Assembly: GCA_028571685.1 (NCBI GenBank)
Contig: CM053140.1
Coordinates: 147,173,701-147,237,700, forward strand
Length of the DNA: 64,000 nt
Direction of reading: 5' to 3'
Source: Heterohyrax brucei
Taxonomy: Eukaryota; Chordata; Mammalia; Hyracoidea; Procaviidae
Shown: in pieces, positions 45,048-55,665 of the stretch
How the letters are laid out: the number at the start of each line of letters is the position of its first letter
How positions within the stretch are numbered: the first letter of the stretch is position 1
Notes under the pieces: generated by a model
Seen by the model: only the letters and a program-made list of their open reading frames with translations
What the model was told of the DNA's origin: nothing
Databases searched by the model: none
Made by a program: the position numbers and the translations under genes

Positions 45048-45939
45048 TGTCACAGATTGAATTGTGTTCCTCCAATAACATGTGTAGAAATATGGTTAGG
45101 CCTGGTATTGTGTGATGTTCCCCCACACTGTAAATCTTGTCTCTGTGATGTTAATGAGGGAGGGTGGGCAGCAGTTGTGAGTATCTTAGGCTGGGCTTTC
45201 CAGGGAAGCAAAACCAGTAAAACACGCCTGTGGGAGCTGGTGAACCCAAGGTCGGCAGATCAGAGACCAGAGTTCTAGATCACTGGCTGTGCAGGTAGGG
45301 CAGATCCCAAGCCAGCAGGTGAGACTGCAAGATCTCTGCTGACTCACAGAGCTGCAGGGGCTGGTGAACCCCGGACCTGCCGGTCAGGGAACAGGACTCT
45401 CACTCACAGCTGTAAGGATGGATGAATCCAACAGCTGTTAGTTCAGGTCCAGGAACCAGATGCAAAAAAGTAGAGAGCAGGAGCTGCTGGCAGGTGCAGA
45501 GAGGTGAGAGCTGCGGGGTGGGAAGCCCCTATGGGTCTCTGCCCCTGCCGCTTGATACAGCTGCCAAACCTGGTGAATTGTTGTCTAGCCAAGCCGACAC
45601 AGTCTTAACCAGCACACTGGGGCAGATTCAATGTGTAAAACTGTATTGTACCTGGAAACAATCTCTTAAGATATAAAAGAATCCAGCAGAGAGATTTGGG
45701 AACCTCCTACCGCCAAGAAGCAGTGCTGGGGTCCCTGGTGCGTCGGAAGTTTCCAGTCCAGGGGCAGATTGAAAACAAAGACCTTCCCTCCTCCAGAGCC
45801 AGCAGAAGAAGTCTTCCCCTGGAGCTAACACCGGAATTTGAATATTCAGCTTAATGGACTGTGACAAATATAATTTCTGTTTTTAAAGCTATCTACTTGT
45901 GATATTTCTGTGAAAGCAGCACTAGTTATCTAAGGCACA
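45048..45939 (+). mobile_element. MaLR-type LTR, plus orientation, with an inner insertion
   Basis: It begins TGTCACAGATTGAATTGTGT and ends near 'gcagcactagttatctaagg', with 'ttaatggactgtgac' and 'aatttctgtttttaaagc' before the end. It is much longer (about 890 bp) than the 500-bp family because of a GC-richer block at about 45180-45622. Confidence 0.8.
45180..45622. other. GC-richer insertion in the LTR, unknown class
   Basis: It contains a repeated theme 'gctggtgaaccc' (45236, 45360) with 'gatcagagaccag' and 'ggtcagggaacag', which suggests an internal tandem structure of about 125 bp. It has no RT, transposase or LTR end that I recognise. Confidence 0.4.
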
Positions 45940-46819
45940 GGATATATGAACCACATATATCCTAAACTACTCAAGGAAAAATATCAAAGTGCTCTTACAT
46001 GCTTTTCAGTTGATCTGACTACCTATTGGGAGCCATTCTTAGTCATAGAGATACGATCAGTTTTGATATGATAAAATGGATTCACATATTTATTCATGAA
46101 TTTGCTCATCATCAACAAACATTACTGATTGCAAAGCACAATGTGTGTGATAAGCACTTTGAGATACAACCCTAGTTCTTCCCAGGAATCATGGTTTGGA
46201 GCAGTGGTCAAAAGAGAGTTTTTATACTCAACAGTCATATGACAATGTGAAAGGTGCTGTATGTAGAATATGTACTGTTACATGAGAGCTGCCACAGTGC
46301 CACACTTCAAGTGGGTGTGACACTGAGAATGAAGATACTGCCATTAAGGGACTGATTTTGCCATGGCCTGATATGTAATGTTTGTGAAACCACTACTCTG
46401 TTTTCTAAAAATCTTCTTCTTCCCCAATCGTGGTCTATGGATTGAGTTACCATACTTGATTACAGTCAAGAAAAATTGAGGAACAGATTGATTATTTTCC
46501 TTAGAGAGACAATGCTCATAATCATTATGGATGAAAAAAATTAAAAAAATATTCATTTAAAAAGTATTTCCATAGAAGGACTTGTCAATTTTTCATAAAT
46601 GAGTGTGACACCTGCTGGCCAAATTATGTAAGTCTCTTCAAAAGAATGATGAATGACAGTAGCTAATCTTATTAACTCCATCTCCCTATCACAGGAATTA
46701 GTGAAATCTTACAGCTGGGCTTTGCTTTAACGATTAGCAATAGAATGTATTTGGGAACGGTGAACCTGACCCTTTTTTGGTTTTCTAATTTGAAAAGTTC
46801 AAGAAAGGTAGAGAATCTA
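45940..46819. other. Unique sequence with an L2 relic
   Basis: 46080-46290 looks like a reversed L2 tail ('catatttattcatgaatttgc', 'gtgataagcactttgag'). The rest is not recognised. Confidence 0.4.
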
Positions 46820-47342
46820 TTTTTTTTTTTTTTTTTGGCTTTAACAAATGGAGATTTATTTTCTCACAGTTTAGGAGACTAGAAGTCCAAGTTCAGGACT
46901 CTGGCTATAGTGGAAGGCTTTTCTTTTTGACTCTCAGGGAAGGTCCTTGTTTTTTGATGATCTTCATTTGCCATGACATTCATCTTCCCCCTTCTCTGCT
47001 TTCTTCTCTGTGCCTAATCCACTCTTTTTACATCTCTAAAGTGTTTGCTTAAAGCATACCCTACACTGATATGGCCTATTAACAAAATAAAGAAAACCCA
47101 TTCCTAAACTGGATTACAACCACAGGTATAAACCAAAAAACCCTCTGCCACAAAATCCATTCTGACTCACAGTAACCCTGCAAGACAGAGTAGAACTGTC
47201 CCCTAGGGATTCCGAGGAGTGGCTGGTCGATTCAGACTGCTGACTTTAAGAGCACCTGAGCTCTTAAGCCACCATGCTACCAGGGCTCTAACCACAGGTA
47301 TAGGAGTTAGCACTTACATATTTGGGGGGACACAATTCAACA
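46820..47342 (-). mobile_element. MaLR LTR ending in a poly(A) tract (probable retrocopy)
   Basis: On the minus strand LTR wording runs from 'gttgaattgtgtccccccaa' at the right to AATAAATCTCC (46860-46850), then 13 nt later a 17-nt poly(A) (T run at 46820-46836). Other copies in this window continue about 45 nt beyond this point to ...ctaaaaca. The ending therefore matches cleavage and polyadenylation after the LTR's own signal. A SINE interrupts it at 47131-47289. Confidence 0.75.
47131..47289 (-). repeat. Afrotherian SINE with 13-bp target duplication
   Basis: Reversed copy from 'aaccaaaaaaccctctgcc' to 'accatgctaccagggctct', flanked by aaccacaggtata at 47118-47130 and 47290-47302. Confidence 0.95.
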
Positions 47343-47424
47343 GCATTTACTTTCTGCCCTTATTTTTAATATCTGTTTTCTTCTACCCCTTTTTAAGGAA
47401 TTTAAATATTTAATGCAATGTCTT

Positions 47425-47515
47425 TAACAGTGAGTTAACTAAGATTTGGAGAGTCTTACCCACTCCAAGCCGTACAGCTCTGTAGTGAGTCGGCAGCTAC
47501 ATTCCCAGTCTGGGC
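47425..47515 (-). repeat. MIR core fragment
   Basis: Reversed MIR-like wording 'gagttaactaagatttggag', 'gtagtgagtcggcagctac'. Confidence 0.5.
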
Positions 47516-47654
47516 AGGGGTTTCCCGAGACAGGGGTTCAGTGTCTAACAGCTCTTCAATCTTTTGTTATTTGACTCCAATAGCCAAAAGCTCACCGCTG
47601 ATGATATCAGCAATACTCTGTATGCGATGGCTTTTTTTCTTCCAAATTTAATAG

Positions 47655-48110
47655 TCTATTACTAGAAATAGAAATACCATATGATTCAGCAATCCCACCC
47701 CTAGAGAAATAAGAGCCATCACATGAATACCCATGTTCACTGCTGCGCTGTTCTCGAAAACAAAAAGATGGAAACGACCTAAATGTCCACCAATGAACAA
47801 ATGGATGAATAAATTGTGGTGTATTCACACAGTGGAATATACTCTGCAATGATAAAGAACAATGAGGAATCTGTGAAACATCTCACAACACAGAGGAATT
47901 TGGAAGGCATTATGCTGAATTAGTCATCTGCAGAAAGACAAATATTGTATGAGACCACTATTATAAGAACTCAAGAAAATGTTTAAACACCAAAGAAAAC
48001 AGTCTTCAGTGGTTACAAGGGTGGGAGGTGGTAGATGCTCCCTAGTTAGATAGTGGACACATAGTATTTTAGGTGAAGGGTTCAGGGTCAGATGAGGACA
48101 CGATTCTTCA
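47655..48110 (+). mobile_element. L1 3' end fragment
   Basis: Forward L1 ORF2-end and 3' UTR wording: 'ttcagcaatcccacccc', 'atggaaacgacctaaatgtcc', 'aatggatgaataaattgtgg', 'gaatatactctgcaatgat', 'tggttacaagggtggg'. Confidence 0.85.
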
Positions 48111-48462
48111 CGTCTGTGCATGCACCGAGGTCCTGTGTTTGCAGAGATCTGGTGCCAAACTAGAGATGAAAGGCTGAGATCTGCAAGGACAGTGGGCCTG
48201 AGAAAAACCAAAGATGGAAGCCCCAGCCTGGAGAGCCCAGAGTAAACAGAAGTTAGGAACCATGGTAGGCCTGGAACAAACCGCAGTTACGGACTAAGGC
48301 AGGGTAGGCTGCAAACAAAGCAAGGTGTACCTTGGCAGAGTAAGGGCAAGCCTCAGGAACTCTTCAGCATAACCACCGGCATAATCTATAACTAGAATAT
48401 GTCCAATCTCCCCCAAATTTTCATCCCGTGCTTTTGCAGTTAATCCTCTCCTCCTACCTGTG
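48111..48462. other. Sequence between L1 and RTE fragments
   Basis: It may be further L1 3' UTR, but I do not recognise it. No gene. Confidence 0.35.
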
Positions 48463-48828
48463 CCGGAAGCTTGGAAAGTAGTTACCTGGCCAACCGACTG
48501 GAAGAGTTCCACATCTGTGCTCACTCCAAAGAAAGTGATCCAACGGAATATGGAAATTACTGAATTGTATCATTAATATCACACTCAAGTAAAATTTTGC
48601 TGAAGGTCACTCAAAAAGAGGCATAAGAATACATCAACAGGGAACTGACAGAAATTTAAGATGGATTCAGAAGAGAACGTGGAATGAGGAATATCATTTC
48701 TGATGTCAGATGAATCTTAGCTGAAAGCAGAAAATACCAGAAAGATGTTTACTTGTGTTTTATTTACTATGCAAAGGCATAATTGTGGGAATCATAACAA
48801 ATTATGGATCACACTGTGAAGAACAGAA

Positions 48829-48987
48829 ACCCTGGTGGCTTAGTGGGTTAAGTGCCACATCCACTAACTGAAAGGTTGGCAGTTCAAACCCACCAGGCAC
48901 TCCTTGAAAACCCTATGGCGAAGTTCTACTTTCACCTCTAGGGTCACCATGAGTCAGACCTGGCTCGACAGCAGTGGGTTGGGGGTG
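48829..48987 (+). repeat. Afrotherian SINE in RTE
   Basis: Forward copy 'aaaccctggtggcttagtgg', 'ctgaaaggttggcagttc', 'ccaccaggcactccttg', 'gctcgacagcagtgggttg'. The flanks tgtgaagaa and tgtgaacaa look like its target duplication. Confidence 0.93.
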
Positions 48988-49621
48988 TGAACAATGGGAA
49001 TTCCAGAACACTTTAAATTGTGCTCATGAGAAACCTGTATGTAGACCAAGACATAGTGGTTTAAATAGACCAAGGGATACTGCATGGTCTAGAAGCAGGG
49101 TGGCATCCCTTCATCACACCTGTTCAATCTGTATGCTGAGCAAATAATCAGAGAGCTAAGCCAGCCAAGTGCCGTGGAGTTGGATGCAACTCGTGACCAG
49201 AGAAGAGAGACTAAATGAAGAATGTAGCATCAGGATTAGAGGGAGACTCATTAACAACTAGCAATATGCAGATGACACAAACCTGCTAGCTACGAGCAGA
49301 GAGGACCTGAAGCACTGATGGAAATCAAAGACTACAGTCTTCATTAAGAATAACACCTCAACACAAAGAAAACAAAAACCTTCATAACTGAACCAATCAG
49401 CAACATCATGGTAAGTGGAGAAGAGACTGAAGTTGTCAAGGATTTTGTTTTACTTGTATCCATAATCAATACCCATAGAAGCAAATAGAATGATATATTG
49501 CATCAGGAAAACTGGCTGCAAAAGATCTCTCTGAAGTGTCAAAAAACAAAACACCACTTTGAAGACTAAGGTGCACCTCACCAAAGCAATGGTATTTTCA
49601 GTGGCCTGATGTGCATGTAGA

Positions 49622-49788
49622 AACCATGGTGGTCTAGCGCTTCAGTGCTACAGCTGCTACTCAAGGGTTGGGAGTTGGAATCTACGAGGTGCTCTTTGGA
49701 AACCCTCTGGGGCAGTTCTACTCTGTCTTACAGGGTCACTATGAGTCAGAATCGACTTAATGACAATGGGTTCACTTGTTTGTTTTTT
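49622..49788 (+). repeat. Afrotherian SINE in RTE
   Basis: Forward copy 'aaaccatggtggtctagcgc', 'actcaagggttgggag', 'ctctggggcagttctactc', 'gagtcagaatcgacttaatg'. It is flanked by tgcatgt and tgcacatgt. Confidence 0.92.
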
Positions 49789-49798
49789 AATGCACATG

Positions 49799-50306
49799 TG
49801 TCATAGATTGAATTTTGTTCCTCCTAAAATATCTGCCACCTTGGTTAATCCATGATTCACAGTATTGTGTCTGTCCATTATTTCGTCATCTAATGTGATT
49901 TTCCTAATGCGTTGTAAATCCTACCTTACTGAGGCAGAATTAGAGGCAGTTATGCTAATGAGGCATGACTTAACCTACAATACTGAGTTGGTCTTAAGGC
50001 AGTGTCTTTTGAGACATGAAAGAGAAAGTGAGCAGAGATATAGGAAGATCTCACACTACCAAAAAACAAGAGCCAGGAGAATAATGTGTCCTTTGGACCT
50101 GTGGTCCCTGTGCTGAGAAGCTACTCAACTAGGGGAAGATTAATGACAAGGCCCTTTTTCAGAAGCCAATGGAGAGAAAAAGCTTTCACCTGGAACTGGC
50201 ACCCTGAATTCAGACTTGTAACCTACTAGATTATGAAAGAATAAATTTCTGTTGGTTAAAGTCATCCACTTGCATTGTTTCTGCTATAGCAGAGCTAGAT
50301 ACTAAG
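49799..50306 (+). mobile_element. MaLR-type solo LTR in RTE
   Basis: It begins TGTCATAGATTGAATTTTGT and ends near 'gctatagcagagctagatac', with 'aataaatttctgttgg' as poly(A) signal near 50240. It separates RTE 'gcacatg' from 'aaagctggac'. The internal ORF at 49865-50116 has no known protein match and is taken as chance. Confidence 0.85.
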
Positions 50307-50729
50307 AATTTGAAAGCTGGACAATGTATATGGAAGACCAAAGAACTGATGCCTTAATAATTATGGTCTTGCAAAGAATAATGAATATACCATGGTGCGT
50401 GAGAAGAACAAAAAAAAATCTGTCTTGGAACAAATACAGCCAGAATGCTACTTAGAAGCAAGGATGGCAAAGACATTTGTCTCTCGTACTTTGGACATGT
50501 TAGTAGGAAGGCCAGTCTCTGGGGAATGACCTCATGCTTGGTAAAGGAGAAGAGACAGTGAAAATGAGGAAGACTGCCAATGAAATGGGTTGACACAGCA
50601 TCTGGAACAATGTATCTAAACATAGCAAAGATTATGAGGATGGCACAAGACCAGGCAGTGTTTTGTTCTGTTGTACATAAAGTTGCTGAGTCAGAACCAG
50701 TACAACAGCACCTGACAACAACAAATCCA

Positions 50730-51010
50730 GTTCCAGGCTCTAGCAACCACCAGTCTTTTTCTTTTCCTCTTTTTAATCCTAATAGTTTTGCCCTTTCTAG
50801 GTGTTAGATACATGGAATAATATTCGCATGTTTGCAATTTGCAGTCTTTTGTGTGTGGTCTTTCTCACTTGGCTTATGCTTTTGAGATTTACTCATGTTG
50901 TTGCAATGAATTTGTTAATTTTTATTGCTGAGTAGCGTTATATTGTATGAACACACACAATTCAATTATCCTTTTACCAGCTCATGGACATTTGAGTTCT
51001 CTGGTTTCTG
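50730..51010 (-). mobile_element. Ancient L1 3' end
   Basis: Reversed L1 wording: 'ggaataatattcgcatg', 'atttactcatgttgttgc', 'attgctgagtagcgttatattg', 'ctcatggacatttgagttc'. Confidence 0.75.
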
Positions 51011-51294
51011 TAAACATTCACGTGTGGTTATGGGTCATTTAATATCATGATGTGTCCTGTGAAATAGGACATTGTGCTAACACCACATCATGTACCAGCA
51101 GACCCTGAACTACGAGAAACTTCTGTCCTTCAGTCTGTGATTATGTTAAATTCGTACATTAGTTGGAAGGGTTATAGTTTGTATCTAATGACAGTTACTC
51201 AAATGTTTGCTTAGTATATAGTGTACCTGTCTATACCCCCCAAAAGTTAAAGAAACATTTCCAGAGACACTCAAACATCTTTAACACAATAAGA

Positions 51295-51459
51295 TCCCCA
51301 AAACCCACACCCAGTGCCGACGAGTTGATTCTGACTCATAGTGACCCTATAGGACAGAGCAGAGGAACCCCATAGTTTCCAAGGAGCATCTGGTAGATTT
51401 GAACCGCTAACCTTTTGGCTAGCAGCTGTTTAGCACTTAACCACTAGGACACCAGAGTT
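51295..51459 (-). repeat. Afrotherian SINE with 10-bp target duplication
   Basis: Reversed copy 'aaaacccacacccagtgcc', 'gttgattctgactcatag', 'gatttgaaccgctaacc', flanked by cacaataaga at 51285-51294 and 51460-51469. Confidence 0.95.
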
Positions 51460-51469
51460 CACAATAAGA

Positions 51470-51959
51470 CACTAACAATGTTTTGATACTGGTCACAAAG
51501 TTAATGTTACATGTTATTATTTTATGTAGCTTAAAATTTTAATATCATAAATAGGCTTTAAGGGAGTTGATTTGCAATTATATGTAAGTTCGACATGAGT
51601 AACTTGGGGCTACAGATGTATATGCAGTTAGATGCTGCTTGAAAGGACACTACCTGGCATCTGTATCAGTCTTTGTGTCGACATGTTTTCAGATCCTTTG
51701 GGCCTGGGATTGCAGGGTTAGATGTAAAGTGTATTTAACTAAGGAATTACGACTTTTGTTTTTAAAAGGCAATTTTATTCATACTCTTTGGTCTTACTCT
51801 TACTTTGTTCATCCTAACTCTAGCTGTGTTCCATATCATTGTTTCAGAAATCCTTTGTATAAGATACAGTTTTAAAACCAAGTGATGAAAAGGCAACAGA
51901 GCCCCCTTCGCTACAGTCATAAAATGGTATTTTCTAAGGAATGGCGTATTGCATAAAGT
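51470..51959. other. AT-rich unique sequence
   Basis: Nothing recognised. Confidence 0.4.
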
Positions 51960-52165
51960 GAAGAACAGAACTTTGGAGTCATTTGTGGTCTGTCTTTTAA
52001 ACTTCCTGTGTGACTTTTGTGATTTATCTCTCCTTCCTGAACATCAGTTACCGTATTATTAAAATGTGGGTGATACCAGTATTTACAACACAGTTTGCAA
52101 ACATTCTAAGGGGATAATACACGCTGTTTTGGGCACATAATATGTGCTGTTGTTACTACCCGTTA
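51960..52165 (+). repeat. MIR SINE
   Basis: MIR order: 'actttggagtcatttgtgg', 'tcctgaacatcagttacc', 'aaaatgtgggtgatacc', 'gggcacataatatgtgctg'. Confidence 0.75.
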
Positions 52166-52698
52166 GATTAATTAATAACTTTTGCTGAAAACCAAAGTCT
52201 ATATTCTATAACACTATTGATGTTTCGGGATGCATTAGGAATTAATGTGTTTCTCCAAGGGTTACAAATCTCTCTCAGCTGGAGACAAATGAGCTTATTT
52301 GGCTCTGGTGTCTATGATGTGTGAGTTTTTAAAGTAATGTGCTATTCTAACACTTTACCACAGATTAGCATTTTGTACTTAATTAAGGTCATGTCTTTTA
52401 TGTGTCACTGAGAAATGGTGTTGTCACATAAATGACTATGGTAATAATAACGTATTATGACTTACATAATATGACTTACATAGGCAAGGGCCCATTTTAA
52501 CTTTTTGAAGGATTGGTATTTTTCTATAGCTCTACTTAAGAAGATATACTGAACAAAAACATTGACAGTAGGCTTTTAACTTTGCTAATTTAAGACTATT
52601 TTCACTGGGTGTACTGGCAGGTATTTAAAAGGCTAACAATGTTACTTAATTAGGTTGCACTGACATCTGCTGGTAAAACAGTAAACCCACTGCCATCC
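52166..52698. other. AT-rich unique sequence
   Basis: A short SINE-tail-like scrap 'gtaaacccactgccatcc' lies at its right edge. Otherwise nothing. Confidence 0.4.
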
Positions 52699-52709
52699 AA
52701 AGTATACAA

Positions 52710-52858
52710 AATAACCCACTACTGTGGAATCGGGTCTGACTCAAAGAGGTCAGAGTAGACCTGCCCTGTAGAGTTTCCAAGGAGTGCCTTGTGGATTTGA
52801 ACTGCAGACCTCTTGGTTAGCAGATGCAGCACTTTACCCACTATGCCACCAAGGTTTC
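52710..52858 (-). repeat. Afrotherian SINE with target duplication
   Basis: Reversed copy 'ataacccactactgtgg', 'gcagacctcttggttagcag', 'ccactatgccaccaagg', flanked by aaagtataca and aaagtgtaca (52700 and 52861). The 3' block has a small deletion. Confidence 0.9.
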
Positions 52859-52971
52859 CTAAAGTGTACAAGATAGTTTATAAATTTAAATGGAATCATA
52901 CAGCTTAGTTAAATCCTTGAAACTCCTATTTACATTCTGAGTTTAACTAATTAGAGGCTGAAAAACAAAAC

Positions 52972-53031
52972 AAAAACCCACACCCACTGCCACTGAGTCC
53001 ATTCCACCCCCTAGCAACCCTATACGCACAA
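52972..53031 (-). repeat. SINE 3' fragment
   Basis: 'acccactgccactgagtcc', 'cctagcaaccctatacg'; the promoter half is absent. Confidence 0.75.
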
Positions 53032-53712
53032 TTTCTGATTCATGTGGTTAGCCTGTTGCTGGTCTCTGGGCTCCTCATAACAGCCAGTGGCATCTTTTAA
53101 ACAGAAGTTTCATTAAGGAGTAAAATCCTCTTTAAATCATTACCTCTTTCAGCCAGTCTTCACCTCTGAATGATGACATCACCATCATATTCTTCTCCAA
53201 TTTCTCCTCTTGGTTTTCTCTTTCCCTTTCCCTCCACTTTCTTCTCTTCTTTTTCATCATCGTTTGTCTTCTGGTTCTAAAACACCACAGCAGTAGTAAT
53301 GTTTTTTACTACTGCAAAACTAGTAAAAAGTAATATTTTTTTACTACATTTGACAAAGTACTCCTGGGAGATAGGCTTAGGGTATAGTGAAGGCTGCAAG
53401 CTGTAAACAGAGCTAAACTCCAGAGTATTATTTTTCCTTGTCAGGAAGTATCACATGGCCCCTTTCAAATCTACTCATTTAGCACTCTGATTTAAGGTTA
53501 TAGAGTTTTACAACCAGAAAGAAATTTACTGATCATTTAGTTCACGACTCTCTCTTGCACATGTGGAAACTGAAAACACAGATAAATTGAAATAACTTGG
53601 AGAACTGGCTGATACAGAAAAAAGTTTCTGATTATCCCATTTCAGGATGCTTTACTATATATATTGTTTTCATTACCTACACACTGTTTAAACCAAAAAT
53701 ATTTGAACACAC
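53032..53712. other. Unique sequence
   Basis: A phrase 'ttttttactact..' occurs twice near 53304 and 53337. No gene or named repeat. Confidence 0.4.
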
Positions 53713-53720
53713 ATATGCAC

Positions 53721-53889
53721 CTAAAAACCCAAACTTGTTGCTGTCCAGTTGATTCTGACTCTAGAGACCCTAGAGAATGAAGTAGAACTGCCCCATAGAG
53801 TTCCCAAGGAGAGCCTAACGGATTCTGAACGTCAGTCTTTTGGTTACCAGACATAGCTTCTAACCACTATACCACCAGGGTCTCCATGT
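53721..53889 (-). repeat. Afrotherian SINE with 8-bp target duplication
   Basis: Reversed copy 'aaaacccaaacttgttgc', 'gaagtagaactgccccatag', 'cagtcttttggttaccag', 'ctataccaccagggtctcc', flanked by atatgcac at 53713-53720 and 53890-53897. Confidence 0.92.
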
Positions 53890-53912
53890 ATATGCACAGA
53901 TATACATACATA

Positions 53913-54524
53913 CTAGGTCTGACAGTTAAGTCCATGAACTTAATTGTTCTAAGTGCTACACACCTCGTTGCTGAGTATCACTACAGCCAAGTGCCATCGA
54001 GTCAGATCCGACTCATGGCGACCCTGGGGGCCAGGGCAGCACTATGGTCACCTGCAAAGTACTCTCCTTAGGAAGCTATGCACCGATGCCAGCACCCAGT
54101 CCACCCTTCAGCACAATTTTGGAACTCTTCCTGGAATGGCCATTGCACACGGTGGCATGGTGGCAAGTGCACAAACTTAATTCTACAGTTGTCTGTGAGG
54201 AAATTTTTCACCAGTAAACAAATAACTGTAATGGAACACCATCTCTATTCCGCTGATCTGATCCCCAATGACTTTTTTCTTTACTCAAAGATAAAGGAAA
54301 TACAGAAAGGAAGACATTTTAATGACATTCAGGACATTCAGCGTAATATGACAATAGCTCTGATGGCCATTCCAGAAACAAAATTTCCAAATTGCTTTGA
54401 AGGGTGGACTTGATGCACGGCTTCCCAAGGGGAGTACTTCAAAGGTGACTGCAGAGAGATTCAGCAGTGAGGTACTGTAGCACTTTTTCTGGGATGAGTT
54501 TGCAAACATAATTGGCAGTCCTTG
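53913..54524 (+). mobile_element. Fold-back mariner DNA transposon with transposase remnant
   Basis: The terminal repeats pair: CTAGGTCTGACAGTTAAG at the left and the reverse complement of CTTAT..GGCAGTCCTTG at the right, with TA duplicated at 53911-53912 and 54525-54526. The right half encodes in plus sense a mariner transposase C-terminal part (about 54222-54410: EHHLYSADLIPNDFFLYSKI, GRHFNDIQDIQRN, FEGWT), with the third catalytic Asp in the 'ADLIPNDFF' motif region. The left half (53913-54144) is an inverted copy of the right end (54363-54524), so the element is palindromic and lacks the transposase N-terminus. It is inactive. Confidence 0.85.
53985..54045 (-). repeat. SINE scrap inside the mariner left arm
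   Basis: 61 bp with SINE 3' block wording ('gccatcgagtcagatccgac', 'tcatggcgaccctgg') that is absent from the opposite arm. It is flanked by actac and actat. Confidence 0.65.
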
Positions 54525-54539
54525 TATGCACAGATATAT

Positions 54540-55064
54540 ACAATTATTTGAAAATCTATATTTAGCTTATTTCAAATACACAACTATTTGAGAATTTATA
54601 TATAACTTATTTCAATTGAACCTGTCTACTTTCTCTGACTAGAGAGTGTGCTATTCTAACACTTTGCCACAGAATACCTCCACTCCCAATGTATTATGTA
54701 ATTCTGCTCTTTAGCATTTCAGAAATATGTCTTTATTAATCATTTCCTTCCCAGAAAAGAATCTCTATCATCTATTTCTCCAGACATGAAAACTGAAAGA
54801 GGCATGCATATCAGAAAAAGAGAGAGTAATAAATCTTAAATTAGGTAAATTTCTAGTTTTTTTTTTTTTTTGCTCAGGGTTGCAGTCAAAGAACCATCTT
54901 CCACAAATTTTATCAATAATTTGAGCACATTCACCCCTTAACTTTGTTCTGAGAGGCACTATTACACAGGATAAAATGTAGGAAAAACAACTTGCATTTT
55001 CATGACATGTTCTGTAAGTTACCAGTCAAACAGTCTATAAGAATATGTCAAAACTATTTTTTCT
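54540..55064. other. Unique AT-rich sequence with a short diverged tandem
   Basis: 'acaattatttgaaaat' (54540) and 'acaactatttgagaat' (54579) begin two units of about 38 bp. No gene. Confidence 0.45.
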
Positions 55065-55270
55065 GAATCTCTGTGCTGCTGACACTTGGGGCTGGAAAAT
55101 TCTCTCTTTGGGGGGCTGCTATGTGCAACACAGGATGTTCTGCAGCATTCGTGACCTCTACCCACTAAAATCAGAAACTTTTCCCTAGTTTTGACAACGA
55201 AAATGTCTCCAGAGATTGTCAAATGTGCCACGGACAGCAAAATCAGTCCAGGTTAAGAATCACCACTGTG
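55065..55270 (-). mobile_element. MER20-type hAT-Charlie relic
   Basis: 'gctgacacttggggctgg', 'acaggatgttctgcagc', 'ctctacccactaaaatc', 'aaatgtctccagagattg' follow MER20 order, as at 41227. Confidence 0.82.
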
Positions 55271-55506
55271 AAATAAGCTTTGTTCTGTTTTATTTTTTTG
55301 ACAAAAGAAAACCAAAAACTTCTTAAAACATTCTAATCATAAATTTGATTATTTTATTTTCAAATAAAAGAAATACTGATGCATGAAAAGAGAAAGAGCC
55401 CCAAGAGTCATTTCTAGGCCTGATAAACAATTCCTTTAAATGAAGCTTCAATGGATTCCTTAAATTATTTCTAGTACTTGTATACTTATTTCCACTCTTT
55501 TTATGT

Positions 55507-55665
55507 TCTAGGATCCCTGGTGGTACATTGGTAAAGAGCTCAGCTGCTATCCAAAAGGTCTGAATCTACTAGCTGCTTCTTGGAAACCCTATGGGACAGT
55601 TCTACTGTCTTGAAGAATTGCAATGAGTTGGAACTGACTCAACAGCAACAGGTTTGTTTTTTCAG
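55507..55665 (+). repeat. Afrotherian tRNA-derived SINE
   Basis: 'ggatccctggtggtacattgg', 'gctgctatccaaaaggtc', 'gcttcttggaaaccctatgg', 'gagttggaactgactcaac'. A short deletion lies after the tRNA-like box. Confidence 0.9.

Larger units (their letters stand above)
48463..50726 (+). mobile_element. RTE LINE, degraded, with SINE and LTR insertions
   Basis: It runs from RT coding wording ('cttggaaagtagttacctgg', 'caaccgactggaagagttcc') to the 3' end 'gcacctgacaacaacaaat'. Near 49262-49275 the frame still reads QYADDTNLLA, so the catalytic YADD is preserved although surrounding frames are broken. Insertions: SINE 48829-48987, SINE 49622-49788, LTR 49799-50306. Confidence 0.88.

Noticed and set aside
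49865-50116. An 83-codon plus-strand frame with many charged residues
   Set aside because: It lies inside a MaLR solo LTR, where no coding sequence is expected.
54285-54509. A 74-codon minus-strand frame
   Set aside because: It is the antisense of the mariner transposase remnant.
53891-54538. A 14-bp direct repeat tatgcacagatata on both sides of the mariner, first read as a target duplication
   Set aside because: Mariner duplicates only TA, and the left copy is 9 bp away from the terminal repeat. It is better explained as a local tandem repeat present before the insertion, with the left copy overlapping the SINE duplication.
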